Below are positions 43,013 through 52,503 of a stretch of DNA of 64,000 nucleotides, one piece after another (the first letter of the stretch is position 1; the number at the start of each line of letters is the position of its first letter). Made by a program: the position numbers and the translations under genes. This DNA comes from MFD04580-c1 sp963702995 (GTDB taxonomy: Bacteria; Planctomycetota; Phycisphaerae; Tepidisphaerales; Tepidisphaeraceae), in contig OY969783.1 of the NCBI GenBank assembly GCA_963702995.1, positions 868,001 to 932,000 of the forward strand. Direction: 5' to 3'. Below the pieces are notes generated by a model that was not told the DNA's origin, made no database searches, and saw nothing but the letters and a program-made list of their open reading frames with translations.

Positions 43013-43469
43013 GAATCCCACCATTTGAACGACGAGTTACAGCGACGGGGCGCGTGAGGGCGCTTCGCCAGACGAGCGCCCGGAAAGTCGGGCCGGTTCT
43101 ACCCGACCGGGCGGATCGAATCCACTTCATTATAACGCTTCGGGGCGTCAAGCATCGTCGGCCGCGATGAAGGAGTGTCCGAGTGTCCCCTTTTCCCGTT
43201 TCCCCTCTTGGCGTTTCTGCCTCGGCGTTCTTGGCGGCTTCGCGTTCACGTTGTCTTCCGCCAGGGGAAGTGAACGCCAAGACGCCAAGAACGCTAAGAA
43301 AAGATCGCCAAAAAATGCGAGGATGCGGGGAGGCGAGCTCCGTCGGGTGATCGCTCGTCCCCGAAACGTGGACGGTCTTAGGCTATGATGACCCGCCATG
43401 CCGCCAGCAACGGCCGCGTGCCACCCGCTCCCGCATGGGGCCGGCGGCCTGATGGGATCGGGGTGGTTT
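43013..43469. other. Intergenic with a hairpin repeat
   Basis: This gap upstream of the protease gene contains the hairpin described at 43231-43298. The remaining sequence shows no protein-like frame. The protease promoter and the 3' end of the foldase transcript should lie here. Confidence 0.4.
43231..43298. repeat. Hairpin repeat with CGCCAAGAACG arms
   Basis: Left arm CTCGGCGTTCTTGGCGGCTT continues CGCGTTCAC; right arm GTGAACGCCAAGACGCCAAG continues AACGCTAAG. About 25 of 29 positions pair, with an 11-base loop. A second partial copy of the left unit (TTGGCGTTTCTG) lies just upstream. The CGCCAAGA unit is unrelated to the units of the other hairpins but the layout is the same. Confidence 0.7.
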
Positions 43470-45568
43470 CTACTTCGAACTCGGCACGTACTTCAGTCGG
43501 GCGAGGACGGCGTCGTAGTCGAACCATTCGTCGGCGAGCGGCTTGACGTATTCGGACTTGATCCGCTGGCCGACGAACCAGAGGCCGTACGGTTGCTCCT
43601 GTGCTGGAAGCGAGAGATCGGCCGCCTCAATGACGATGACTTTCCGCTCGACAGGGAGCTCGAGCATGGCGATTGGATGGCGATTGTTGGCCTGCAAGCT
43701 CTCCTGGAGCGTCTTAATCACCTTCAGCAGCAGAAGGTTCTCGTCCGCTTTGGAGATCGGATACCCCTTCAACTGCATCTGCTGCGCCCCCATCGCGCTC
43801 GTTCCCCTTCGAGATCGAAAGAGCGGATATCCTGCATCGGACCGGCTTTGATCACATTCAGCCCCGAAGCCCGAGCCACCGCGGTCAAACCGCCGGATGC
43901 ACTGGACAACGCGGCGACCTTCGCGTCGTTCATCAGGCTGGCCGCTCGGGCGACAGCCATGTCATACCCCTTGGCGGTGGTCAGGTCCCGGACGATCGCG
44001 GGCTCGGCGTCGGCAAGGGTCGGCTTATGCTCGGGGTCGTATGCGGTCACGCGGAAGATGTAACTGTTGTCGTTAACGCCATCGAGGATGTCAGACGGCT
44101 CGAACAGCCGGAGGGAATTCCGGTGAGCGAGCGGCCGCGTCACGGGCAGGGTGGATGGCGACGTGGTCGGCGCGGTGGTTGGCGCGGGGGGTGGGCTGGT
44201 ATCGATGCTTCTCACCGCATACGCGGCGAAGCTGCCCATCCCGTGGCGGGCCTCGCCAATGCCCGGGAGCGTGGCGAGGTCTTGCTCGGTCATCCACTCA
44301 TTGCTTAACGACGACACGAGGGGGCGGACCTTGTGGCGGGCCTCAAAGGCTTCAGCGACGTGGTCGAGGAACTGCACCGACTGGAAGCCGCTGGTCGGCT
44401 CCGCTGTTGGGCCGGTGGTGGGCCCGGTAGCTGGAGCGGCCGCGGATGCGGCGACGTATGCGTCGTACCCCTTGCGGAGCTCCGCCGCCAGGTCATTCCG
44501 GAGCGAGATCGTCTCCTCCTCAAGGCTCTTGCGGAGGGCGTCCACCGCCGGCGCGGTGCTGGGGATCTGGCCGAGAAGCAGGCGGCGGCGAAGGTCGGGA
44601 GCGACTGTGGCGAACGGCTTGACCGTCGGCTCGGTTGACGGAACCGTCGCGGGAAGGGACGTCGGCAGGGTCGCCGGCAGAGTCGAGGCGACGGTGGAGG
44701 GTTGGGTGGAGGGCTGTGATGTCGTGGGGGCGGTCGCTGGAGGCGGCGTCACCGTAAACTCAGCGGCGTTCTTCGGGTCGCTCCAATACTCGTACCCCAC
44801 GAGGTCGAGCTGGTAGATCTGCTCTCGCGTCAGTTGATCGAGCTTGGCGGCGAGAATTCGGTCGCGGGGCAGATCCACGTACTGAATCTTGACCCGGTCC
44901 GGAACTTTATAGCCCGGTGTCGCCGGCTGCGTGGTGACGACGGACGAAGGCTCCGGCTCGCGGTCGGCGAACCGTTCATACTGTTTTGCGATCTCGTCGG
45001 AGGCAGGCCTGCCGGCGGCGGCGCGGTACTGGTCCGCCGTCAGTTCCACGATGTTTAACGACAAAGACTGGTAGCCGGTGGCAAGGTTGTAGTCGAGCAG
45101 CGGCCGGCTGACCTTGACCGTGGCCGCGGCGTTGTCGTACGCCGTCTGGACCAGCATGAAGCGGCCGACTGCGGCCAGCAGCTCATCCTGCTCGGCCGCC
45201 TCAATGTTCTCAAGCTTCGCCTCTTTCACCGCGGTTTGAGCCTGGGCTTCGGTGATGACGATCCCCTGCTTGCGAGCTTCAATCTGGAGCATCGCGTAGA
45301 CATTCGGATGCTCCTTGAAGACGGCGGCCGCCCGACCCTCATCCAGCTTGTAGAGTGGCACGAAGCTGCCGCGCAGGAGCAAATAGATGTCATGCTGGGC
45401 CTGTTGCACGTCATTGTCGGTGAGCGGGGCGCCGCCGACCTTCCCCAGGACGTAGGGGCCGCGACAGGAGGGGCCGCGGGCGTTGCCGGAAATGACGAAC
45501 GTGATCATCAGCAGAATGCCGAAGACCGCGAGCATCTTCTTCTGATTTCGCTTAATGAAATTATGCAT
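43470..45568 (-). CDS. PpiD/SurA-like membrane-anchored foldase, frameshifted
   Basis: The N-terminus is a single membrane anchor (KKMLAVFGILLMITFVISGN). A SurA_N-like helical chaperone domain follows (VGGAPLTDNDVQQAQHDIYL, IEARKQGIVITEAQAQTAVK). The middle contains Pro/Thr-rich linkers (TTSQPSTQPSTVASTLPAT) and helical segments. The C-terminal part has SYIFRVTAYDPEHKPTLADA and TAKGYDMAVARAASLMNDAK, the post-PPIase helix pattern. Near 43793 the frame changes, and the end reads MGAQQMQLKGYPISKADENL to the stop at 43470. No complete parvulin catalytic domain is evident, so it is more likely a chaperone than an isomerase. Joined length is about 700. Confidence 0.7.
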
Positions 45569-45808
45569 TACAGGGCTCGGATGGTTCGATTCGACGACAA
45601 GGCCGCCACACCGGCCTCAAAAAAGGCCGGCACTGCCAGAGGCGACACACCTCGCGTCGGGGTTTCCTGACTCCGGGCGGGGATTACAGGGGGAAACGGG
45701 CGAACATGCAAGCTCCGCCCGGTGGCTCGGCCGGCGCGACCGACGAACACGGCAGGGCCTGCGACGACGTAACGAATGGCGCCGCAGTCCGAAGCCAACG
45801 TTGGCGAC

Positions 45809-46936
45809 CTAGCCGGCCTTGGCCTTGGCCAGACGGTCTCGCGCCTTCGCGGCTTCAGCGGCGAGCGACGGGCTCGACTCCTTGAACCGCGTAACGACCT
45901 CGGAATAGAGCGTCATCGCTTCGGTCGGCTGGCTCAGGCGTTCCTCAATGCCTGCGGCCTTCATCAGCGACAAAGCGATGTTCGGGCTCGCGACGCGGCC
46001 GTCAAAGTGGGCCACCACCCGCAGATAGGCGATCGCCGCATCCTGAAGCGCCTTGGGGTCGGACTTTGCCAACTGCTCCTGCGCCATCGCCAGGTCGTAC
46101 AGCGCGTCAACTTGCTGCGCGGGCTCCGTGATGCTCGCCCGCCCCGAATCGACCGTCTGTTTGACCTTCGCCCAGTCCTGATTCTGTACGGCGACCGCCA
46201 GCTGCGCCATGACGATGTCGGCCCCCATAACGCCTGCGCCCGCAGTACCCGTCCGGGCGGTGACGTTCTGGATGGTCGATAGGTTCTTTAACGCCGCCTC
46301 GGCCGAACGGGACTCACCGGCGGCCGTGTAAATCTCGACGGCGTACGACAGGAGGAATGCGCGCTGATCGCTCTTCAGTCGCGGGTCACTGGCCGCCTTT
46401 TCGACATCGGCGGCCGCGGGTTTAAGGGCCGCCGGCTTGCTCTTGTCGATCGGCGGCTTTTTCGTCGTCGGGTCCCGGAGGTACTGCTGAATGAAAGCCG
46501 CGACCGCATCGGAATACGACCCGCTCTTGGAGGCCGCGTCAACCAGCCGCTGCGTCGCGCGGGCCTTGACGACCTCATTGGCGGAAACCTGCATCGCCTT
46601 CTTGTACCCTTCAACACTCGCAGGCCAGTCCTGCTTGTCAAAGGCGTCCTCGGCCGCGTTGAAGGCGTTCTCGCCATCGACATGGATACGAATGACGTCG
46701 GTCAGGGCCTTATTGGTCCGGTTCCCCGAGCTGATGCTCTGATAGGTGAGGGTCCCCCCCTCAATGGCCATCACCCGAACGCCGTCAAACGGCAGCCCCG
46801 AACCTTTCCCGGGCTGCCCAACCCAGACCGTATCGGCCGCGGCGGTCAGGACCATCGTCAGCAGCGACGCCGCAAAAAAGGATGCGCCGACGTCTCGCGT
46901 GCGACGCCCGCGGGCGTAAAGCCGAGTGAATGCCAT
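45809..46936 (-). CDS. Exported TPR-like protein
   Basis: From ATG 46936 (GGAGG 8 bases upstream) the product is 375 residues. A signal peptide (VGASFFAASLLTMVLTAAA) is followed by a beta module (TVWVGQPGKGSGLPFDGVRV, GTLTYQSISSGNRTNKALTD) like the one that starts the nearby protease. Helical repeats follow: AFNAAEDAFDKQDWPASVEG, YKKAMQVSANEVVKARATQR, YLRVVAHFDGRVASPNIALS, ending AKARDRLAKAKAG. It is probably periplasmic and acts as an adaptor or assembly factor, but I do not recognise a named family. It lies 240 bp upstream of the foldase on the same strand, and the two may be functionally grouped with the protease. Confidence 0.75.
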   Translation of the reverse strand: MAFTRLYARGRRTRDVGASFFAASLLTMVLTAAADTVWVGQPGKGSGLPFDGVRVMAIEGGTLTYQSISSGNRTNKALTDVIRIHVDGENAFNAAEDAFDKQDWPASVEGYKKAMQVSANEVVKARATQRLVDAASKSGSYSDAVAAFIQQYLRDPTTKKPPIDKSKPAALKPAAADVEKAASDPRLKSDQRAFLLSYAVEIYTAAGESRSAEAALKNLSTIQNVTARTGTAGAGVMGADIVMAQLAVAVQNQDWAKVKQTVDSGRASITEPAQQVDALYDLAMAQEQLAKSDPKALQDAAIAYLRVVAHFDGRVASPNIALSLMKAAGIEERLSQPTEAMTLYSEVVTRFKESSPSLAAEAAKARDRLAKAKAG

Positions 46937-47090
46937 GGTGTGTTCCTCCGCCGACCGAGTCCGCCGCCGTACTCTCTCCGCCAAGCGATGACCGGTGACC
47001 GATCACCTGTGAATCGAGGTGGGCTGCCGAGCGACACATCCGAGTCCGCAAGTAACCGTCGATCCGTGATCGGGGCTCGGCCGTGCAAAA

Positions 47091-47172
47091 TGCAGGAGAG
47101 GGGGGTCGAACCCCTACACCTTTCGGTACAGGCTCCTAAGACCTGCGCGTCTGCCAATTCCGCCACTCCTGC
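47091..47172 (-). tRNA. tRNA-Leu (anticodon TAG)
   Basis: On the minus strand the acceptor GCAGGAG pairs with CTCCTGC. The anticodon arm CAGGT-CTTAGGA-GCCTG gives TAG. A long variable arm (TGTACCGAAAGGTGTA) and T arm GGGGTTCGACCCCC follow, typical of a class II tRNA. Discriminator A; CCA not encoded. Confidence 0.95.
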
Positions 47173-47304
47173 GTGCGTTCAGCCCGGCGGCCCGCCCAAT
47201 GACTGCCTCGCCGCTCATTAAGCGCAACATCGAATATTGTGTCAAATATAGCTCCTCCAAGAAGCCATTGTTCCGTCATCGGTCAGTAACCGCTGGATCA
47301 TCGC

Positions 47305-47649
47305 CTATCCACGGACGGTTACACCGCCTCGCCCGAGCTCGATGAAATTCGCAGATTGAAAAGCACGTGTAATGTCTGGAAGCCAGCCAATCAGCAGCGC
47401 CTGAAGCTCTCGGTTTGCTATGTTGCCGGTGGAGATCAAAAGCAGCTTTGCCGGCTGACCTCGAAGAAGATGGGAATCAACGAAATCCGCGTCCTTCGTC
47501 ACGACGATCCTCCCATCACGATCCGCCACGATCATGAGCTCCTCATCTGAGGTTCGTGCTCCCGCAGGCAGGTCAAGAACGTGAATCGCCTGGGGAAGGA
47601 GCCATTGGGTCATTCGTCGAGGCAGATGGGCATCCACCAAGAACTTCAC
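47305..47649 (-). CDS. DUF5615 PIN-like toxin
   Basis: This 114-residue protein begins MKFLVDAHLPRRMTQWL, with the first acidic residue of the PIN-like fold. SDEELMIVADRDGRIVVTKD and ADFVDSHLL carry the further acidic residues, and KLLLISTGNIANRELQALLI is the DUF5615 core. It belongs to a family paired with DUF433 antitoxins; the upstream DUF433 gene overlaps it by 4 bp. Predicted nuclease toxin of a type II pair; activity is inferred from family membership. Confidence 0.85.
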   Translation of the reverse strand: MKFLVDAHLPRRMTQWLLPQAIHVLDLPAGARTSDEELMIVADRDGRIVVTKDADFVDSHLLRGQPAKLLLISTGNIANRELQALLIGWLPDITRAFQSANFIELGRGGVTVRG

Positions 47650-47879
47650 GAGCCCGCGGCCTCAAGGCGCCGCGACCGGGCCAGTTGTGCGCCATACGCG
47701 ATCGCGGCGAGCAGGTCGTCTCGCTCAAGGTCTTGGTAGTCCGCCAGGATCTCCTCGTGGCTCATGCCCGAGCTTAGCAGGTCGAGCAGCATCTCAACGG
47801 GGTACCGCATCCCGCGCAGGCAGGGCTTTCCGTGGCACACGCTGGCGTCGATCGTAATCCTTGAAAGCAGGGGGCCCAT
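47646..47879 (-). CDS. DUF433 antitoxin
   Basis: From ATG 47879 the product is about 77 residues: LLSRITIDASVCHGKPCLRG, then MRYPVEMLLDLLSSGMSHEE, then ILADYQDLERDDLLAAIAYG. GKPCLRGMRYPVEMLLDLL is the DUF433 helix-turn-helix signature. The frame is open upstream, but the preceding residues do not fit the family. Its 3' end overlaps the DUF5615 toxin start (ATGA-type overlap), confirming a two-gene unit. It probably neutralises the toxin and represses the operon. Confidence 0.85.
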   Translation of the reverse strand: MGPLLSRITIDASVCHGKPCLRGMRYPVEMLLDLLSSGMSHEEILADYQDLERDDLLAAIAYGAQLARSRRLEAAGS

Positions 47880-47986
47880 GAGCGGAAGTATAGCACACCA
47901 GAGGCGTTGCCTCATAGAACGCCGTGACGCAGGAACCCAGTCTGTGGGTTTCGGACTTCGTCCCGCCGCCCGTATACTGCCCGCCA

Positions 47987-49177
47987 ATGAGCACTGCTAC
48001 CCCTGCACGCCGCACTGCGAAACTTGCGCTGGAGGATGGGACCGTCTTCACCGGGACGGGCTTCGGGCACACCGGGACGTCGGAGGGGGAAGTTGTGTTC
48101 AACACCTCCATGACCGGGTATCAGGAGATCCTGACGGACCCAAGCTACAAGGGGCAGATCGTCACGATGACCTACCCGCTCATCGGGAACTACGGCATCA
48201 ACCGCCAGGACATGGAGAGCCGGCGGCCGCACGTGGCGGGGTTTGTCATCAAAGAACTGGCGATCGCCTATTCAAACTACCGCGCGGATCAGAGCCTTGC
48301 CGATTACCTGACCGAGCAGCGGGTCATCGGGATCGAGGGGATCGACACCCGCGCCCTGACGCGCAAGCTGCGGATGGACCGGACGATGCGGGGCATCCTG
48401 TCCACCGAGCTGCTCGACGACTCTGCCCTCGTTGCCCGGGCGCGGGCGGGCCGCGAGATGGCCGGCGCCGATTGGGTTCAGTCGGTCAAGCCGGACCAGG
48501 CCTACGCGTGGGACCAGGGGCAGGGCGAGTGGGGCATCGGCAAGGTGGAGCGGGGCGAGGGACTGCACGTGGTCGCGCTCGACTGCGGCGCCAAGAGCAA
48601 CATCCTGCGGCACCTGGCGGAGCGGGGCGTCAAGGTCACGGTGCTTCCGCCGGACACGACGGCCGACGTGATCCTGGGGCTTAGGCCGGACGGGTTATTC
48701 GTCTCCAATGGCCCGGGCGATCCAGCCGCGCTCGACTATGCGGTGAAGCCGATTGCGGGCGTCCTGGAAAAACTTCCAACCTTCGGGATCTGCCTCGGCC
48801 ATCAACTCCTCGGCCGGGCGTTCGGGGCGACCACCTATAAGCTGAAGTTTGGGCACCGCGGCGGCAATCAGCCGGTGATGAACCTGGACACCGGCCGCGT
48901 GGAGATCACGAGCCAGAACCACGGTTTCGCTGTCGAGCAAAAGTCCCTCGAGGCCGGCGGCGGGGTCGTCACCCATGTGAACCTGAACGACGGCACGGTC
49001 GAGGGCTTCCGCCACAGCCGCCTGCCGGTCTTCAGCGTGCAGTATCACCCCGAGGCGAGCCCCGGCCCGCATGATGCGGCCTACCTGTTCGACGCGTTCA
49101 TCGAGATGATGAAGACCCGCAAGGCGCCGACCGGCAAGCGGCTCGCCGAACTCCAGGCGCTGCGGACGTCGATCTGA
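47987..49177 (+). CDS. carA: Carbamoyl-phosphate synthase small subunit
   Basis: CarA hydrolyses glutamine and passes ammonia to CarB for arginine and pyrimidine synthesis. From ATG 47987 the protein has 396 residues. The N-terminal domain has FTGTGFGHTGTSEGEVVFNT, then SMTGYQEILTDPSY and YPLIGNYGINR. The class I amidotransferase domain has VALDCGAKSNILRHL, FVSNGPGDPAALDYA, and the catalytic Cys in FGICLGHQLLG. Partner His and Glu are in QYHPEASPGPHD. An upstream in-frame ATG gives no family similarity. carB is not adjacent in this window. Confidence 0.95.
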   Translation: MSTATPARRTAKLALEDGTVFTGTGFGHTGTSEGEVVFNTSMTGYQEILTDPSYKGQIVTMTYPLIGNYGINRQDMESRRPHVAGFVIKELAIAYSNYRADQSLADYLTEQRVIGIEGIDTRALTRKLRMDRTMRGILSTELLDDSALVARARAGREMAGADWVQSVKPDQAYAWDQGQGEWGIGKVERGEGLHVVALDCGAKSNILRHLAERGVKVTVLPPDTTADVILGLRPDGLFVSNGPGDPAALDYAVKPIAGVLEKLPTFGICLGHQLLGRAFGATTYKLKFGHRGGNQPVMNLDTGRVEITSQNHGFAVEQKSLEAGGGVVTHVNLNDGTVEGFRHSRLPVFSVQYHPEASPGPHDAAYLFDAFIEMMKTRKAPTGKRLAELQALRTSI

Positions 49178-49199
49178 TCCCGCACCGGGGGCCGGACAG

Positions 49200-52100
49200 T
49201 CAGTGCGCCCGTCCGGCAATTCGCGCCCGGCGGCCCAGGAACCGCGTCACCTCGCCTACCCACAGTACGGCCGACGTCGCGACGATGATGAGCAGCCAGT
49301 CGGCCCCGCTCAGCGGCCGCGTCGTAAAGACATCGCCGCCGAACTGCGTCACCAAAACCTGCACCACGAGGATCGTCACCACAACCCCCAGAAATAGCGG
49401 GTTGCGCCCCAGCCCCACGAGCGCCGACTCCGTAGAGCCCAGACGCCGCGCATTGAACAGGTTCCAGAACTGGAGCATGACGAACATCGTGTAGAAAAGC
49501 GACAGCTCATATCGCGTCACGTTGGGATGGCCGAAGATGATCTCCGAGCCCGCGGGGGCTGGCGTCACTTCGATCCAACGGAGGAAGCTCATTGAGATGA
49601 CGACGAACATCCCTCCGACGAACGTGATTTGCTTCGCCATCGCCGGCGTGATGATGAACTCGTCCCGGTGGCGGGGCGGGCGGCGCAGGACGGCGGGGTC
49701 CGGAGGCTCTGACGCCAGGGCGACGGCGGCCAGCGTATCCATGATCAGGTTGATCCAGAGCATCTGGATCACCGTCAGCGGGATGCGAACCCCAACGAAC
49801 GGCCCGAGCAACGCGACCAGCAGCGCCGCCACGTTGATCGTCAACTGGAAGAGGACAAACCGCTGGATGTTGAGATAGAGCGAGCGGCCCCAGAGCACGG
49901 CGGTGACGATGCTCCCGAACGAATCGTCGAGCAGGACGATGTCGCTCGCTTCCCTGGCGACGGCGGTGCCGGTCTTCCCCATCGAAAGCCCGACATCCGC
50001 GCAATGAAGCGCCGCGGCGTCATTGGTTCCGTCCCCGGTCACCGCAACCACGTGCCCCGACCGCTGAAGCACCTTGACCAGCCTCATTTTATCCATGGGC
50101 CGAGCACGGCTCATGATGCGGATCTTCCCGGCCCGAGCGGCGGCGGCCGCATCGTCCAGCTTCGCCCAGGCGCGGCCGTCGATCTCAACCTCCGCCGCGT
50201 CGCCATCTGCGATCAGCCCCACCTGGCGGCCGATCTCGCGGGCGGTCAGGGCGCTGTCGCCGGTGACGATCTTGACGCGGATGCCCGCCGCCTGGCACGC
50301 GCGGATGGACGCGGCCGCATCCGGGCGGATCGGGTCGGCGATGGCGGCAAAACCCAGCCACGTCAACTCGTGGGCCAGTCGGTCCAGGGTTGCGGCGTCG
50401 CCGGGGGAGCCCGACACGTCGGCCGCCGGCACTTCGCGGTAGGCGAACCCGAGGGTGCGCATCCCCCGGCCCTGAAAACCCGCGACGGCCGCCTCAATCG
50501 ACGCCCGGTGCGCGTCGATCGCTTCGACCTCGTTGATCCCCAGGAGCGAGCGAGTACGGGCGAGCAGGATCTCCGGCGCCCCTTTCACATGCAGGGCCCA
50601 TCCCTCCGTCACCGGCGAGCGGCCGAGGGTCGCCATGAACTTTCGCTCGGTCGTGAACGTCAGCCGCCTGGGCTCGAGGAAGGCGTCGCGGCAAGGGACG
50701 TAGTCAACCCCGTTTTTCGACAGCCACAGGAGCAGCGCGACCTCGGTGGGGTTGCCAAGCCCTGTCGGGCCCTTCCCGTCCTCATGAGCGACGTTGGCCG
50801 TACTGTTCGCGGCGATTCCCTCGGCCAAAAGCCGGCCCGCCAGGCAGTTGGCCTTCGCCGCCAGGCCACCGCCGCCGAGGCCGGGCACGACAACCTCTTG
50901 CGCCCGCATCTCACTCAGCGTCAGCGTCCCGGTCTTGTCCGAGCAGATGACGGTGGCGGCGCCGATCGTCTCGCACGCCTGCATCCGCCGAACGAGGTTG
51001 TTCGACGCGGTCATCTTGCGCATGCCGAATGCGAGACTGAGCGTCACGCTCATGGCCAGGCCTTCGGGCACCGCGACGACGACGAGCGTCACCGCGACCA
51101 TGAAGTAGCGAAGCAGGGTGGCGGCGGCCGTCACCGGCAACCATTGCGATGGGGACCAGGCGATGGCGCCCGCGAGAGCAAGTACGACCACGCCGGTCGC
51201 CGCGAGCGCCAACCCCAGTGCCGGCGGGCCGATCGAGCCGGCAAAGCTGCCGGTGGTCAGCCACGCAGGCCGCCGGATCGTCGGCCGAACGAGGGTGAGC
51301 CCGTCATAGATGATGGGGAGCCACACGCGCGCCAGCCCAACCGTCAGCCCGCAGCCGAGGGTCGCCCCAAACGCCCACTGCCCGGTGGAAAGCGGCAGCT
51401 TTCCCTCCGCCATGCCTCGAATGGTCAGCGCCGCGAACGTAATGACGGCGATCGCAAACCCGAAGAACCCAATCCCGGCCGCCAGTCGGGCTAATTGCCG
51501 GTCGAGCGGCGTCTTTTCGTGGATGTGCTCGACCACCGCCCGGGCGGTCTTCCCAATCTCCGTCTCGTCGCCGACCGCTGAAACCCGCAGAACCCCCTGG
51601 CCATCAACGACGATTGTCGATCGGAGGACAACGTTGCGGGGATAGGTCTGTTCGTCGGCCCCATCGTCATCCGCGCCGTCGCCGGTCGCGGCCCTTTTCA
51701 CGACCGGGGGCTCCCCGGTCAGCTTCGACTGATCGATCGTCAGGGAGACGGCCTCGACCAACACCCCATCAGCCGGAACCTCGGCCCCGGCTTCGACCAG
51801 GACGATATCACCGACCACGACGTCCCTGAGCGGGATCGCGGTGTATCGCGCGCCGCGAATGACTTGGACCGGCGCTTCATCGCCAACCCGATTGAGGATA
51901 TCGAACGCTCGAAACGCCTTGCGTTCGTGAAAGAAAGCGAGCGCGGTGGCGAGAAGGATGGCGACGATGATCCCGACGCCCTCCGTGTATTCCCCACGGG
52001 CCGCGCCGGCGACGATCGCAATGGCGGCCGCGATCACGAGGATTCGGATCACGGGGTCATTGAACTTTTCAAGGTAGAGCTTCCAGCCCGGCGTGCGCTG

Positions 52101-52223
52101 CGCAGGGGTCAGCACGTTTTGGCCATGAAGGCGTCGGCTTTCCTCAACTTCGTCCGCCGTCAGACCTTCAAGTCGCGGGGCGGCCCTTTCACGTTCTGAC
52201 GCGGTGGGGCCTGACACCGTCAT
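49200..52223 (-). CDS. P-type calcium-transporting ATPase, PMCA-like
   Basis: The 1,007-residue pump has the cation-ATPase N-terminal domain (LTADEVEESRRLHGQNVLTP), then 10 predicted membrane helices. The actuator domain has KLTGEPPVVK in place of TGES. M4 carries VAVPEGLAMSVTLSLAFGMR with the PEGL calcium-binding motif. The phosphorylation site is VICSDKTGTLT. The nucleotide-binding domain has HVKGAPEILL, and the hinge is VTGDGTNDAAAL. M6 has ILWINLIMDTLAAVALASEP-like NLIMDTLAA. The pattern is closest to plasma-membrane calcium ATPases (IIB), some of which occur in bacteria. It exports Ca2+ from the cytoplasm. It converges with carA, 22 bp apart. Confidence 0.93.
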   Translation of the reverse strand: MTVSGPTASERERAAPRLEGLTADEVEESRRLHGQNVLTPAQRTPGWKLYLEKFNDPVIRILVIAAAIAIVAGAARGEYTEGVGIIVAILLATALAFFHERKAFRAFDILNRVGDEAPVQVIRGARYTAIPLRDVVVGDIVLVEAGAEVPADGVLVEAVSLTIDQSKLTGEPPVVKRAATGDGADDDGADEQTYPRNVVLRSTIVVDGQGVLRVSAVGDETEIGKTARAVVEHIHEKTPLDRQLARLAAGIGFFGFAIAVITFAALTIRGMAEGKLPLSTGQWAFGATLGCGLTVGLARVWLPIIYDGLTLVRPTIRRPAWLTTGSFAGSIGPPALGLALAATGVVVLALAGAIAWSPSQWLPVTAAATLLRYFMVAVTLVVVAVPEGLAMSVTLSLAFGMRKMTASNNLVRRMQACETIGAATVICSDKTGTLTLSEMRAQEVVVPGLGGGGLAAKANCLAGRLLAEGIAANSTANVAHEDGKGPTGLGNPTEVALLLWLSKNGVDYVPCRDAFLEPRRLTFTTERKFMATLGRSPVTEGWALHVKGAPEILLARTRSLLGINEVEAIDAHRASIEAAVAGFQGRGMRTLGFAYREVPAADVSGSPGDAATLDRLAHELTWLGFAAIADPIRPDAAASIRACQAAGIRVKIVTGDSALTAREIGRQVGLIADGDAAEVEIDGRAWAKLDDAAAAARAGKIRIMSRARPMDKMRLVKVLQRSGHVVAVTGDGTNDAAALHCADVGLSMGKTGTAVAREASDIVLLDDSFGSIVTAVLWGRSLYLNIQRFVLFQLTINVAALLVALLGPFVGVRIPLTVIQMLWINLIMDTLAAVALASEPPDPAVLRRPPRHRDEFIITPAMAKQITFVGGMFVVISMSFLRWIEVTPAPAGSEIIFGHPNVTRYELSLFYTMFVMLQFWNLFNARRLGSTESALVGLGRNPLFLGVVVTILVVQVLVTQFGGDVFTTRPLSGADWLLIIVATSAVLWVGEVTRFLGRRARIAGRAH

Positions 52224-52503
52224 GTTCCTTGCTCCGAATTCCCCGCTTTCTCAACACGGCTTCGACAACCCGCCCCTCGTGCCGCCCCAGGGCGACACGA
52301 TTCGATCCTGCGCATGGAGCACCATACCCCTGGAACAGCATAATCGTATCGACGACCGGGTTATAAACAGCGGCCGAGAATTGAATAAGACGTGCTCGCC
52401 GCGTCCCGGGACGACCCTCTTCTTCGGCAATCGCCGCTTGCTTTCGGCGCCGCGCCGGCCCCGTTTCGCTGCGTCGGTGACGGGCGTGACAGGCATTGAT
52501 GTC

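Noticed and set aside
43470..43793. A separate 107-residue protein starting MGAQQMQLKGYPIS
   Set aside because: It continues the foldase in the next frame exactly at its break and has no ribosome-binding site of its own.
50004..51494. A 496-codon plus-strand frame
   Set aside because: It lies wholly opposite the P-type ATPase, which has all its motifs; composition is Arg/Gly/His-rich as for antisense shadows in GC-rich DNA.
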